NCBI RefSeq assembly: GCF_018991925.1 | Contig: NW_024724368.1 | Coordinates: forward strand, 5,730,545-5,794,544 | Length of the DNA stretch: 64,000 nt | Direction of reading: 5' to 3' | DNA from: Homarus americanus | Lineage: Eukaryota > Arthropoda > Malacostraca > Decapoda > Nephropidae | In this document: piece after piece, positions 24,801 through 39,800 of the stretch | How the letters are laid out: each line of letters starts with the position of its first letter | Numbering within the stretch: the stretch's first letter is position 1 | Made by a program: the position numbers and the translations under genes | The notes under the pieces: model-generated | What the model saw: only the letters and a program-made list of their open reading frames with translations | Databases searched by the model: none | What the model was told of the DNA's origin: nothing

Positions 24801-27800
24801 GTTCATTGCTTTTACAGCTTTCACTCTTTTCTTGTTATGAACAACCTGCGTCACTTTAGCACTTGCAGGAGTACTTGCTTGAACAGAATGACGAATTGCT
24901 TGTTCATTCTTTCTTATGTACCACACTGTGGATTCGTTCACACCTAACAACTGACCAACCACGGCATCACTCATTCCCTCTTTTAACTTGTCTAATAATT
25001 CAATATTCCTTGCCAGGGTCATCATTGACTTTTGCCTTTTATGTTTCAATCCACTAGCATCACTAGCATTGACACTAGGCAGTCTTTTTGGGGCCATTTT
25101 CACGAAGAAACACAAAGGTTTTGAGAGTATGACACGGGATGCTAGGTCACGGGTACTGGGTAAGGGCAAACAGAGCGGGATGAGACGCTGCGGGTGCGTG
25201 GGGTGACTTGTTGTGCTGCGGGAGAAGGCTCGCATGCTAGCCACCCGAGCCACCAGCTGCTTACCGTGAATCGTTGAAATCACGAATCGTAAACCCGCAA
25301 ATGGGAAGGGTCTACTGAATACAGTACATAATTTTAAAATTTTTCCTGGTTCAAGATTTGATAAACTTTATTATTAGTAACACAGGTAAAGTGTCTTGTA
25401 AGGTCTTCTGTGAGAGTATTAAGATATAATTTTTTGTTACAGGCTTCCACCAGAGAAGAGTGAAGCAAGAATCACTTACTATGTCACCTGCAGTTCACAG
25501 TCATTTCGACAGTATCTGTGTGACAGCAAAAGTTTACATATTAATATCAAGATAGGTGGGGGAGAGAATATGGAAATAACAGAGGATGATAGAACATTAT
25601 TTGGGAGACAGATACAAAGCCCAAGAAGAATAGAAGGTGATACACCTCGGCAAAAGTTACTCAGACGGCAGTTAAGGCTTAAGAAAGGTTGGCAAGATGG
25701 TGACACAATAGGGACATTAATACTCCCAGATTTAAAACTAAATTCACGAGGTGAATATGTTCATGAGGGACGAATAATTGACACTTCAGCTGACATAATA
25801 GGCACAGTTATTGTTACCATGGTCTTCATGGAGGGTACCCTTGAAGCTTTTCAACAAATAAAGATTCAAAGGGAAGAACAAACTTTTCAGCATGAAAACA
25901 ATGCACATGAAAAGGCAGATGAAAACAGGTCCAAACATCGTATGTCTGGGATTCCAGTTTTGGGGTCACATGGTAGTAAGTCACTGAAAACTCCACCACA
26001 AGAAGGTTATAGACCAAGAAGCCGTAGTAGTAGCTTCAGGGAGTCACTCAAACAAAAGTGTGACAGACTAAAATCTCCGAAGAAGCAGCAACAGAGCGCT
26101 ATTGATATTGCAGCTCAGGAGAAAGAAAACCAAGCTCCACAGAGGAAGAGAGCTGGTAGCTTTTCTCAGCTGGGAAGAGATGTGTCAGTGCAGCATGATA
26201 AACAGCAGGCTAGGAGACATGATTTCCTGCAAGTTAGGCATCAAGGTAGCCCACAATTTAGACAAAGAGAAAATTCTCACTGTGGACAGCAAGAAAGTTC
26301 TCCAGGGAGCCGGCGTGAAAGTTTTCAAGAGAATAGGTCAGAAAGTATTCAAGTGAATCTGGAAGAAAGTTTTCAAGAGAATCAGACAGAAAGTTTTCCA
26401 TGGAGTCAACAAAGTTTTCAAGGGACCCGACTAGAAAGTTTTCAAGTGGGCCATGATCAAGCTTCGCAGTTGAGGCAGCAAGTTCATTCAGAAGCTGGAC
26501 ATCAAAAAAATTTGCAAGTGGGGCCACATGATAGCCCTCGGGTAGGACGTCGGGGTATACCGCAGTTAACTCCTCAGAAGAATTCACAGATGATACAGCA
26601 AGACAGCCCACAGATAGTACACCGAGAAAGAAAACCCCAAGATGGTAGTTACAACAGAGAACGACCTGCAAGCTGGGGCCTGTATCCAATGTTAAACAGA
26701 ACTGATCCACATTCTTTAATTGGTACGTCCATTGGTTTTAGTTCTTCATTTCTTTTCAAATGGTTAAAGGTCTTTACTTATGTTATAATCTATTGCCTTA
26801 ATTCCCCAATTATAGTACTGTATTCAAATCATCATAACACAGTTTGTAGTATAATAATTTATATGTACATTATTCTTTATGCCCATCATGGACATGAGAG
26901 TAGAGAAATAAAAGGGTCCCTTAATACAGTATTACCTCTATACTGAAATAATGGGTGAGCAGCCGCTTTTGTAAAGGGAGTTATTCGGTATAGAATAAAT
27001 CCGAAAAACTTGTCCAATACTTAACTTTGTTCAGTGTATGAAAAAGTTCTGTATTTTTAGTCCAGATGAATTGACACAATACCGGATTTTTTTTTTTTTT
27101 ATATATACACTTTATAAAATGTAGTTTGGGAATGCATGACTTTAATATTGACACTAAATATCATACAGAATACATCAGAAATTACAGTAACACATAAATA
27201 TTGAACAAAAAGTAGTTACATAGTATTACATAAACAGGAATTTAATGTGACTACAGGTGTATTTTCATTTTGGGGGAAAACTAATTGCTTTATGATAATT
27301 TTTTATTAACCCAGCATAAAATGAACCTAAACAATGTGGGAATTATGGTGAAGCTGGATATTGTTGCTTTAAGGGGTTTGTGGGACCAGAGGTTGAAATT
27401 TTCTGCTTAGTCCAGCCTTTCCTACCTTCTCTCCCACACAATTAACTTCCCACTCCACAGTTTTCTTATTTTATAGATTTATATTATATGCCATGAATGT
27501 ATGACTTACTTTTGGTTCATATCACTTATACAGTGCTATGGCACAAAGGCACAATGGTCAGTCTGACTCTGCATGGTAGTAATCTAATCTGAGTGTGGTA
27601 ACATAGTTTTACCATGGATCAAACTGGTAGAGATCTTGGTATGAGAATTAGGGACCATGAAGCTGCCATTGAATCAACTATATACGGTAAGACATAGTGT
27701 CCTTTTGTTTGCTGTGCATGGCTGCAGTTTTGACAACAGAGAGCTTAAGTTGGCATGGAAATGCCCACACACCCCAGAAGGTGGAATTTTAGGGAGTTGG

Positions 27801-30800
27801 CCCAAATCCCATTGCGAGTTAAAACTTTCACAAAATAACAATATAATCCAAATAGCATTAAAAAACAGATAAACAACCATAAAAACACTGGAAAAACAAA
27901 CAAAATAGAAGTTATTATACAGACACTCACTGAAATACCAGACAAATTCACTTGAATATTGTTATTGTGTTTCAGCTAAAGTCAGTTAGTTAAGTGTATT
28001 CTTATACCTACAGTTACAAGGAATATTTATTGTATAATCTTCTGAGAATCACTTCTTTGTGTCATGTGTTTCAGCTCCCCCAGAAGTGTTACAATGATGA
28101 AATTTTAGCACTTGATCCCGGTGGTTGGCCACTACCCCAAAAGGTGGAACTTTTTCATTAAAAACACATCTATTTTTCTTTTTTTTTTTTTTTTTTGCTA
28201 TGCATTGTAACATTTTTTAAGATAGAGCTGAATTTGTAATTATTATGTAAATAGCTCCAAAAATGCTACTAGTTGTCACGTGATCCATATGAGAATAGGC
28301 AGCATCTGGTATAAGTTACTAAAAAAATTTTTATTTAACATAACCAATATTACCGTAATTTCAAAAGCTTTTTGAAAACAAAAATGATACAGTAAACCCT
28401 CGAAGATCTGGACCCGGGAAATCCGGATTTCAGAAGATCCGGACAAAAAATTTGGGGGTTCTGGGCTAAGAAGCCTCCTAGAAGTTTCCCTAAGAATCGT
28501 TCCCAATCCAGAGCAAAGAACATTTTAGGCCCGTGGACGCTGCTTGACCCATCAGTTGTCAGTTGCTTGGACACATGTGCCCGAGGAGGTGGGAAACATA
28601 AACAAAGTTGACAATTGTTGTTTGTGGGAATATTATTTCATTCACTCTAGTAATGACACAATGTTTCTTATTATTTTATCATAGATAAATGCATGTTTTA
28701 CATGCAGTAATTTGTTTATCACTACACTAGTACTGTATTTTTGGTGTTTCTTATATTCATTATTCGCCGGAAAATCCGGACAGGTGGTCCCCTCTTTTAA
28801 TCTGCATATTCGAGGGTTCACTATATTACATTGCATGTTTGTTTGAGGTTAACTAGCATATGGGTATGCAGGACCACACAACTCAATGCAATGTCAAGGA
28901 AAACTAGTTATTTCACAATGTGTAGCTGAGTCGGTTGTATGATAGCACTTTTTGTACCAAATACTAGTGTCTGGTCCAGGCTCAGAAGGAGATACTCTGA
29001 TGTTTTGTGATGTGGATTATTAGGGAGGTTCCGTTTCAGATCTTTGTTGGGAAGTTTGTTGAGGGAAAGTTGGTCCTGCTCATAACATTTTCTGTTTCGA
29101 GATTATAGAAACTTATCTGGGAGTCTGATAGCCAGCTGATGCAGGATTGGTTCATTCAATGAAAGTATTTAAGTTTACAATATTAGTCTGTAACCCACAA
29201 AGTAATGGTAAGCAGCAGACTATAGGCATTCACACAGGGAAGTACTGTACTACAGTGGTCCCTTGGTTATTGAACGGTTTGATTAACGAAAGTTTGGTTA
29301 ACGAATTAGCTCCCATAAGGATTTTCGGTTCGATTAACGAACAAAACTTCGATTAACGAAATCCTTACGACAAACACGTTTTGTTGTTTTCATCAGCTGA
29401 TCGGTTAGTCCGCCAATACAGTAATTGGTTCAATGTTTACATTCGTTTCAAGTGAAGCAAATATCAAGAAATTTGGTCTCTTGAATATTTTTGCATTTTT
29501 ACATTAAAATCATTGGTCATTCTGAAATTTAGTTAAGATATTGATAATATACAGCGCAGAAATTATTATGAAACATGAAGAAGGCATTAGAACCAATGCA
29601 CTCTGTAAAGAATGGCATCATCATTGAATTGCCTCTACAATCAACTGTGATATGTAAATAAAGCTGCCGGTAATACGACATACACACCTCAAAGTAAGTT
29701 AAAATACAGTATTCTATTGTTTTTTATTTATTACTGTATTGTACATTATACTGTACAGTACTGTATTTAGTTTATATTTAATGTTTTGTTAATTCTATTA
29801 CTGGTATACAGTGCTTTGTATGTAATTTTTCTGTGAGTTGGAACGAATTACCCAATATCCCATTGAAATAATAGATTCGGTTCACGAACGACTCTGGAAC
29901 GAATTGTGTTCGTTAACCGAGGGACCACTGTACTGTTATAGTACAGTACTTGGATCCCTCTTTCTTTTTCATTCCCTTCAAAGGCCTGTTATGAAGGTGA
30001 TACAGTATATATATTATCTCTAATTTTCTCAGTTTTGGATCTCAGTTGCACAAATTATGGCTCGAAGATCTTGGATTTTTACCCATAGACTTGTTGGCTA
30101 TTTAGATTTGTTCACTCATGATTGTTAAAAATGGAATTCCAATATCATTTCTTCATGTAAAACTGAATCCAGACTGAGCAGCTCAGCTACCCATCCTTTT
30201 CCTCATTGAGTAATGCCTAGGTATTGACACAGTGGTGACAGTTTGCAAGCAAACCAGTGGAGCTAGTGTGATGGAAAATTCTTCACCCTTCAGTGGCATC
30301 TGTCACCTCTAATACCCCTATTTTGAAGGATCTTATTTATGACAGGAAGGATTTAATTTTAGTATTCTGATAGTTCCATCTACTATGATCATGGGACTTG
30401 GGTTTTTTTAATCTGTTCCCTTTAGATGGTAATAGGAGTTGCTCGATCCAGAGTCAGTTACGAAATACTTTTTTAATAATTAACAGATTCAGGTGCAGTC
30501 AAGGCTGAGGACCTTCCTATCTTTTTGCAAGTCTTAGAAGGACGATCACCAAACCTTGATCTCTCTAACTTAGACCCTGAGACCCAGAAGCTTCTTGATG
30601 GCCTTGATCTCTCCATGAGCTTCTCCGGTATAAATATTGATCCTTCAGGAAAAAGCATAACACACATTCGGGAGTCTGGCACCGAAAGCACATCAGGAAA
30701 AGCAAAAAAACCCACGTATAGTGTCTTAAAGGGTATTCAAAAGGACAGTATTGATTTTTCAGGAGTATCTATGACTTCAGGAGTATGGCCATTGCAGGAA

Positions 30801-33800
30801 AGAAAAACTGAAGAAAAAAACAGAATTCTAGATTCCATAACAGCTATAGATAAGATACCTTGCCATGATAACCAAAAGTTTGATTCTCCCCGAAGAGGTC
30901 AGCAAGGGATAAATGTTCGCACAAAAATTCCAATGTCACAAGCTGGTAGAACTCCTACGAAAGCCTGTCGAACACTCTCCTCACGTACAGTGTCAGAGAA
31001 GAAACCTCCTTCCCCAGTTAAGGATTCATCTGCAAATCTAAATGAAAGTGAGGAAAGTTTAAAGACTGAGAAGACAATTCCAAGTAAATATGGATTAGAA
31101 GGTATGTACATTAATTCATCCTTAACTTTTATGATTTTCTACACTGTACTAGGAGACAAATTCTGATCTGTAGAATATCTATATCCTGTATTGCTTGACA
31201 AATATTATACATACCATTAATATATTTTTATGGTTTTGCTGATATTTGAAATAATTACAAAAGAATTTTCAGGTTAATCCTTAGTAATGTATTTATTGTA
31301 CTAATCATGAAATTAAAAAAAAAATCTCGCTTTTCTGCCTGTTAGTCACATCTTCCAAATATAATGGTAGATTGGACAGTAAGTAGTGGCATCAAATGGG
31401 GGTTTTCTTGAAGAATTATTGTCCCTGTATATTCAAGCTGTCATCCACTAATTAAATTTTGAACAACATTGTATATACAGCTCCTCCCCGACTTACGACC
31501 TGCCTCAGTCGCACCAAAATTTTTTCAAATTACGTATTTTCGAGTCCCAACGTCAGTACACAGACAAAATTTTTTTTGTAATTCACTTTAAAATGGCTGG
31601 CAAGCTTAAAATTGAGAGTTTTGTGGTGCTGAGAAGAAAAAGAGACCCCCATTTTAGATAATCTATGTATTATTTAAGCATTTTCGACTTACGACCATTT
31701 CGACTTACGACCTGGATTTGGGTCCCTAACCCCATCGTAAGTCGGGGAGGAGCTGTACAATCAATTCAGGAGGTAATGTAAACTCATTACTAACTTTACT
31801 CATTTTGATAGACAAAATTGAAACATAATCAGACTGAACAATATCAAATGGCTGTCCTGTCATTATGATTTTATGGATAAATACCAAGTAAAATACTGTA
31901 CTGTATGCACTGAATCACACTACCAGTCCTTGTCACCAGCAAAACTATAGTGACCATTGACCTGCTGCTGGACACCCTTTATACTTATATGATATGACTT
32001 GGCTGGACCTTACACCCCCTTCCCATAGGAGTGTATCTCCCATTATATGATGGAAGTCATGAGATTTTCAGACTACAGGTATTTGGATATTTTTCCCAAA
32101 ATCACAAAATCTTGCAAATTCTACCTCAACAAGATGATTTGAATTATCCCTAAATTTCAAATTGTGAAGGCTCAGTGGATTTTTTTCTTGTTGTTTATAT
32201 TATATACTTGATACTCGGCTTATTAACTCAATTTACAGATGAAGGGTCAGTACTGGTGGTTGACGTCAGAACCCTGACTCTGGCACCTCCATTGCTACCT
32301 GCCAAGCCCCCAAATAAAACAGAAAACATGTCTGGTAAGTCAGGTTGAAAGTATTTGTTGAGTGGCTTGATATCAGCTTTTTTATAATGGAATTCTTAGT
32401 GGAGCCTCCAAAGGGAACTTTTTGATACCTTCTCTCATAATATGTTTTGTCTGAATCATTCCAAGGCTCTTCACTTTCAGTGCTATCTTCCAAATCAGAT
32501 CATTTTGAAAGCAGTTACAGTACTTTTCTTTCTCTCTTGTTTCAATAGACAGAAGAATATCACTGATGCCCAAGTCAGTAAGACCCCGCTCCAACCAGAT
32601 GACATGCTGGCTTTGAAAGAAACAGTTGGTGGCCATAATTGCCCACAGCAAAGCTCAGACAATGTAAAATGTTTAAGAACAGATGTGTAAGTGCAAGTGA
32701 GGGCATGCATGGTAAGTTCTGTACCATATAGACATGTATTGTCACAGTACAAGAGGTTAATTTATAGTGCTGTAATTATACAGTCATCCAGTGAGTGTGT
32801 CACTTGCTTTACCATGCACTGCTAGTCCACTTAGCACCCAAAACCCAGTTTTCCCTTATTTCATATGAAGTTTTGTATGGAAAACAAAATGCAACATTAG
32901 GATGAAAAAGCGGAGGATCGAGTCAGCTGGCAGCTAAGAGCATCTTGGAGGCAGACCAATTTTGGTGATTCTTGTTTGAATAACCATACTTGTATAATAC
33001 ATACTGTAATTTATTCATGTAAACTGATTTGGCATCAATGAAGTTTTTCGTTTGCACATGGTTTATCTGACTCGCTATCAGCATAAAACATATGTAAGCC
33101 ATGAATTGTTAAGATTCTTACACCATATTGGCCACAAAGGTCAAAGTTTACTTTCTGATTGGTTCCTAATGTTTTCTTGATGCACTTCTGCACTTAGCAC
33201 TTTTTGGTTGTCTTAAGACACTTTAAGGGCAGCATCTTGCCATCAGCTCACCAGCCCAGGCTAGTTCAGCTGATGAGATTTAGGGGTAATTTTTATTTGG
33301 AAAATACTAGTACTGTATGGAAAATATTTATTTAAAAAAAAAATAGATTTTCGGATTTCTGATAATATACTCAGGTGTAATTGAAGGATGAAAATAAGGA
33401 AATTGATTTAAAGGGGTTAGAGAAAGAAGAGGACCTGGGTATGGTAGATGATATATGGTGAAGTGAACAATATGAAATACCCGGTACTTGATAGAATTGA
33501 TTCAGCAAACATTCTCGCTGCACTTGGCTAGAAATCTCTTGCGCTGGCCTTTAAATTCCGTGGATACTTAACTCCTTGGGTATGTTGGGTCTCTCTGCGC
33601 TGAATAAAACCATCCAATGTTAGCCAAATAAAATATTAAAAAGTGACTTCCAGTCGGGAATGGGTTAACACTAGATACTGTACTTTGATTGGTAAAATGG
33701 TGTACAAAATGTAAAACACATATACAGTATTAAACTGTACTCAAAACGTGGTTGGCTAGAGATTTCTCAGTTTCCTATTCAGAATTTCTTACACACATCC

Positions 33801-36800
33801 AGATCATTAACCATTTCACACTTTCCCATTTAAGTACAGGTACCTTTGTAATATTGTAGTCACAATATTTGCTACTCTTGGCAGACCTACTGTACAAGGT
33901 CTCTTCATAAATTTTTCTCATGGTTGTTGAATCCATTTAGTGAAGAAATAATTTACCTTCGTTTTAGGTTGTAGTAAAATTTCTGATAATTGTACATGGA
34001 ATGCTCTACAATATATAGCATACCCTAAGGTTTCTCCTTGCTATATGTTGGCTCAAGAAATGCTGTGATGGTACTTCATTATATTGTAGATTAAATTTTA
34101 TCTATTTCTAGGAAAAACTCACTGTACTGTATTATCCCTGTTCCTGATGCCTTTTGGAATGGTTATTTTTACAGATATTGTATCCAGATGTCTCCACAGC
34201 ATTTGCTTGTGTATATACAAGTAATTTATGGATACAATATATATGCTGAACACACAAGTTTTAAACATGAAATAAAGTGGTTAAAGAATAAATCCAGTAT
34301 TACAATAGAAATTCTGTAGAATGAAAGGAAAAATTACCTTTTTACATTAGAATTAGTTGTCTAATGATTAGCCCCTGTGCTTGCTCGCCTCTTTTGCCTT
34401 TGCCTCAAAACCCAAACTTTTCCTTCTTCTTGGAAGCATATCTCGGTTCACCCCATCCTGAAGAAAGGTGGCCATTCTGATCCTTCTAACTATCGCCCCA
34501 TTGCCCTAACGTCATCCGTCTCTAAGATTTTCGAAACTATCCTAAACTCTCATTTTCTCCGTCACCTTGAACACCTTTCTCCTTTGTCGGATCACCAGTT
34601 TAGCTTTCACCAGGCAAGATCTACTAGTGATCTGCTCTCCTACTGCACCCATCTCTGGTCATCCTCACTTAGGGATTATGGGAACTTTCGCCATTGCCCT
34701 CGACATCTCAAAGTATATGACAGGGTATGGCACTTGTTTTTGCTTTCCAAACTTCCCTCTTATGGTTTCTCTCCCTCACTTTGTTCTCCAATTTCTAGCT
34801 TTCTTGAGAACCTATCCATGCCAGTTGTTGTCAAGGGACCGATCTCACTCTTTCTCTACCAATAGCTGTGTTCCACAGGGTTCTGTTCTTTTACCTGCTC
34901 TCTTCCTTCTTTTTATCAATGATTTCCTTCACACTACGACTAATTCTATCCATTCTTACGTTGATGATTCTACTCTTCACTCTTCACATTTTTCCCTTCC
35001 CCTTAATTCTCAAACTAGATCTGTTTCTAGAGCTGATATCATTTCATCTATCAATGCGGATCTATGCAGCATCTCCAAATGGGGAGGTAGAAACTTGATT
35101 AAATTTGATAGTAATAAAACTCGGTGTTTACCAATTACACTTTCCAAATTAGATTATCTCCCATCGATCACATTTTAGGATGCAATCATTCTGCCAAATT
35201 TTAAAATATATACGCAAGGCCTCACCATTTCCTCTAAAAAGTCATGGAAACCACACATCCGCAACATTGCTAAAACTGCCTTCCGAAAGCTGGGAATGCT
35301 GTACAGATGCCGTAGTTACTTCACTCCAGAGCAGTTGCTTCAACTTTATAAGGGATTCATTTGTCCTAACTTTTTTTTTAATGGGGATTAGCCCACCCGA
35401 GCACAGGTCACTGACCCACATCAAGGCCTAGGGGGCAAAAATATTATAATAATAATAATAATAATAATAATAGTAGTTAATAATAATTAATAAAAATAGA
35501 TAAAAATTATAACCCCAAAATAAAAATACGAATAATCACCATAAATAAATAGACAAACGAAAAAATAAATCAAGAGTGGGAAATGATATACAGCATATTG
35601 TGTTGTCAATAATAAGAGAAACAATTGAAACCCTGCAATTGTGTGTAAATGAGGCAGAAAGTCAGATCAGAAACCTTGGACTTGGTCACAATTTTTGTGA
35701 TGCCATATGGCAGCAGGGTCTACCATTAGAAAACACATTATGCTTCCAATATCTTCCCAGGCGGTAGCACCTCCCTGTTTGATAGCTACCTACTACAGTA
35801 CTTGGAGTACTGCTCTTCTTCTGTCCAACTGTTAGATAGGGTGGAATCAAAGGCATTTCGTCTTATTAACTCTCCTCCTTTAGTTGATAATCTTTCTTCC
35901 TTTTATCTTTGCCGCAATGCTGCTTCACTCTCTCTTTTACGGGTACTTTAACGGGCAATGTTCGGTGGATTTGGCATCCTGTGTATCGCGGTGCCCACCG
36001 TTTCTCTGTGGATGTCAGTCACACTAGAATAACCTGTTATAGTACATCCTTTTTTCCTCACACAACCAAACTGCTTTCTTTTGTGTTTCCATACTCATAC
36101 AATGTCTCGCTTCAAAAAGCTGGTTTTCCGGCGTCTGTGTGGTGTAGATTAATATAATTTTTTCTTTTCTATTTTAATTTCTTTTTATTCTTTATTTTTT
36201 GTCCCCTAGGCCCCATTGTGGGTCAATGACCTGTGCCCAGGTAAGCTATTCCCTGTAAAAAAAAAAAAAAAAAATTGGCGGGTGGGGTGCACGGCTTATT
36301 ACAAAATTGCCTAGCTACTCATGAGACAAGGAAGAATAATAGTACAGTTTGTTCCAACTATTCAGTTGCATTTCTAGCATTATAGATGGAATCATGAAGA
36401 AATTCCAGGTAAGCAGATGAGTTCTTACTGTTAAATTGTAATGGTTTCAACTGGCATTTATTTTTATGCTGTATAGGTTATGCATTTTAAACTAAATAAT
36501 GTATTTGTTAGGTGTTCGGGTGATGCATCGCAGCCGTGTGTGTTACTTAACAACCTTGGACATAAATCTGCCTGAGCTAGACATTCCTGCAGAGTTGGAA
36601 TTGTCTCAGACATTTGCTTCACGACAGCTTGTTGATCACGGTAAGTCTTTTAAACAGGAATCTCTTACAGATGACCATAAGAATTAAGATCCTCAGAGAA
36701 GTATTTTATATGTGCAAGTTAAAGTAGGCTATGCAGGTAAACCCCGAGATACGATATCCCTAGATGCTATATTTCACTTTAAGGATGGTTATAAATTAAC

Positions 36801-39800
36801 ATCATCTCCCTATATAGAATTCGATCAAAACAACTCGCTTTAACGATATCCATCGAATAGCTATCGATAGCCATTGGTCAGATTTTTTTTTTTCAAGTGC
36901 AAACTATGGGTTGTTTATACTCAAAATAATTGCCCTCTTGCAAGGATTCCAGCAATGCAAGTTATATATTTTCTACATCAAGTCAGTGACATGTGTTAAG
37001 GAAACAATATTTAACCCTATACACCAAGCATCTCTACCTTCACTTGTCAACCTACCCACGACCAAACCGCGCACTACAGCCCTCTGTCTGGTTCTTTGTC
37101 GATTGTAAAACCCACCATCGCATGGCTCCATGATTATTGGCGAGCATCATACATTTTTTTTTTTTTTTTTTTATATTGTGAGAGGGTGACTGTGAAGTGA
37201 CAGTTTCTGTATTTTTGTGATTGTAAAGTGTGTCAACTTTGTTGTTTTGAAAATGTGAGAGGTGTCGGCCACTATCATTGTTTTTGTTATCATTGTTTGC
37301 TCTGTTTGTGTGACAAGTGCTTTTGCTCTGTTTTGTGACTGAAGTGGGCAGTGTAACTTTGAAAATATCTGGGAAGGCCAAGGCATCCCAGAAGCTTTAC
37401 ATTGCTAAGCAGCATGACACTCCCCAGAGGCTGTGTGAGAGTCAAATCAGAGTGACGTCTCCACTCCACCTGCATGAGTCCCCTTAGCCTCGTAGGGGAC
37501 ATGTGATGATGACCAGACTTGTTAAATATGATGTGGTGAGTGTTGTTTACTTGTTCTTTACTGATAATAGTAGTGTAGGAAATTTTTTGTTGGTGATACA
37601 TGTGTGTTTGGGGTCTGGCTGGGAACGTATCCCATTAAACCCCATGTTATAATGCTCCTTATTTATGATATTTCACCATCGTATCTCGGCGGTTGCCTGT
37701 ACATTTCAAACAGTTTCTTTAAAATACTCCATCTTAAACAGGAAAATTTAATCTAGAACTGACCTTTTCCTACTGTAAAAGGGAATATAAAAGCTCAATC
37801 ATCATTTATGGTACATGAAAAATTGTAAGTTGGATCCAGAAAGCCAATTAAGTATTCCATGGGGTAAGGGTTAAACATACACTGGACCCTGTGTTACAGA
37901 AATTTGCTCTTATGGACATTGTATATCACTACCACTAAAAATCAGGATATGGAATGTAAATTCCACCTTCGGAAATTTTGCAATAAGTACAAAAAAATTT
38001 AAATTATTAAATGCAATAAAAAGACAATTACCGAAACTTTATATTATAAGAAATTCAAATCTCATTTGTATGTGTCGATGACATTGGTGACAGGCTTTGT
38101 TTTGAATCTGGGAGTGCATCGATTACAGTTTGCCTCCACATATAGCTGTTGCTCTTTCAAGATTTTTCCTCATCCTGAAGTATATTTCCCCTCAAGATAT
38201 CTGAAAAAAGGCCAGCAAGTTCAAGTGCATGTAATACTCTAAAATTAGTATGTAAAGGAATTACACTGATAAAACTCGATGTTTTGTGGAGGTTTAATGC
38301 TGGGGAATCACTTAACGTCATTGCTAAACCTTATGTACAGTATTTACTATTATTTGTGATAAGTAAAATTAAAATATTTCTAAAACATAATTAATACAGG
38401 AATGTGTTAAAAAATGAATATCTCTATTTATAAGTGTGAACACATCTTTACTTTTGACATGGGAGTACTGTATATGGGAAAAAATGGTTGGCGATATGGT
38501 CATTTTTTCAAGAACATGTCCTTTCCGTAACGTGGGGGCCTAGTGTATCTTGAAACATCCAGTGTGATGTTTTTGATACAGGAAAGGATACTGACATGAT
38601 CTGACAGCCTTCTGCTTCAAATGATAGCTCTTATGTCCAAAGAACCATTTTTCAGTACAGTAGTTTGATTATAAAAGAAAGATATTAGCAGTCTTATGAT
38701 TATTGATCACTCATTATGTAACTGGTGTAATGAAACACATCCCTTTGCCTGCTCTCTGTTATAAAAGGGTGTTTGAAGATCACTTCATCACACCTCTCCC
38801 TGACATGGCTCATTATTGTTTTATTTTTCACTCTCTAACTTTTTGTGTGTAAATTTTATATCTTATTTCAGAAATTCATTATAATGCTCGAGAAGTGATA
38901 AGGTTACCACCCGCATCAGCGCTTGATATACTAAGAGGTCAGCTGGTAGTTAGGTAAGTTTTTTATATGACTGTTTTACATTACAGTATTTTGTTGCAGC
39001 ACGAGCTCAAAATATAGTCTTTTTATTTTTCCCTCACTAAGAGTCACTAGTGATGTCAATAGCACAAGTTTTTCTGATTGGTTTAGTCCAGGTATGCCCA
39101 ACTAGCAGCCTGTGGACCAAACTTGACCCTCCATCAATTTCTATATGGCCCCTACAATATGTGTATGGTTTTCAGAGATGCAGGTATGTAAAGTTTAGCC
39201 AGTAATGTGTAATGATTCACACTTCATTATTGTTGTTAAGATCAACCAGGATTCAATAACTGATTATGGGTAGGCTAGCAATGCAACAGAACATGAGCTA
39301 CACAGTTCTTGGACAGGCCTTTAAGCTTTTGTTACTTGCAGAAAATGCTACCAGTGTTGCCATTTTAACTGTTTTCCCACTGAATCTAGTAAATTTATCC
39401 ACCATTGATTATGTCATTGGCCTCCAACCCTAGTACAGAAATCCCGTGTTTTTCGCAGGAATTACATTCCTGAAACCCCCGCGAAAAGCCAAAACCGCGA
39501 ATACTCTTTTAGGAATTACTGTACCTGTGGCCACCAAACAGCTCAGGCAGGTCATGCACTTAACCACGCCATGCTCTCCACTCACGGCCCAGTGGTCACA
39601 CTGATCGCTGATGCACTGTACCGGCATTTACTAACATCATTATTTGAAACTAATCATATTATATAATAATGGAAAAATGTAAACACAGTTATATACAAAC
39701 AAAATTATTTACAAGTAAATAAAAAATTTACATTTCGCTGAGGTCGGCAACACCCGCATTGCCAGCCTCTCCTTGCTGTCCTGGCATCTGCCTGCCCTCA

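Noticed and set aside
25570..26946. Single 458-codon open frame as a complete gene
   Set aside because: The reading upstream of its first ATG continues as C2CD3 coding to 25443, and sequence after 26722 follows a GT donor and turns hydrophobic and AT-rich; it is exon 3 plus intron read-through.
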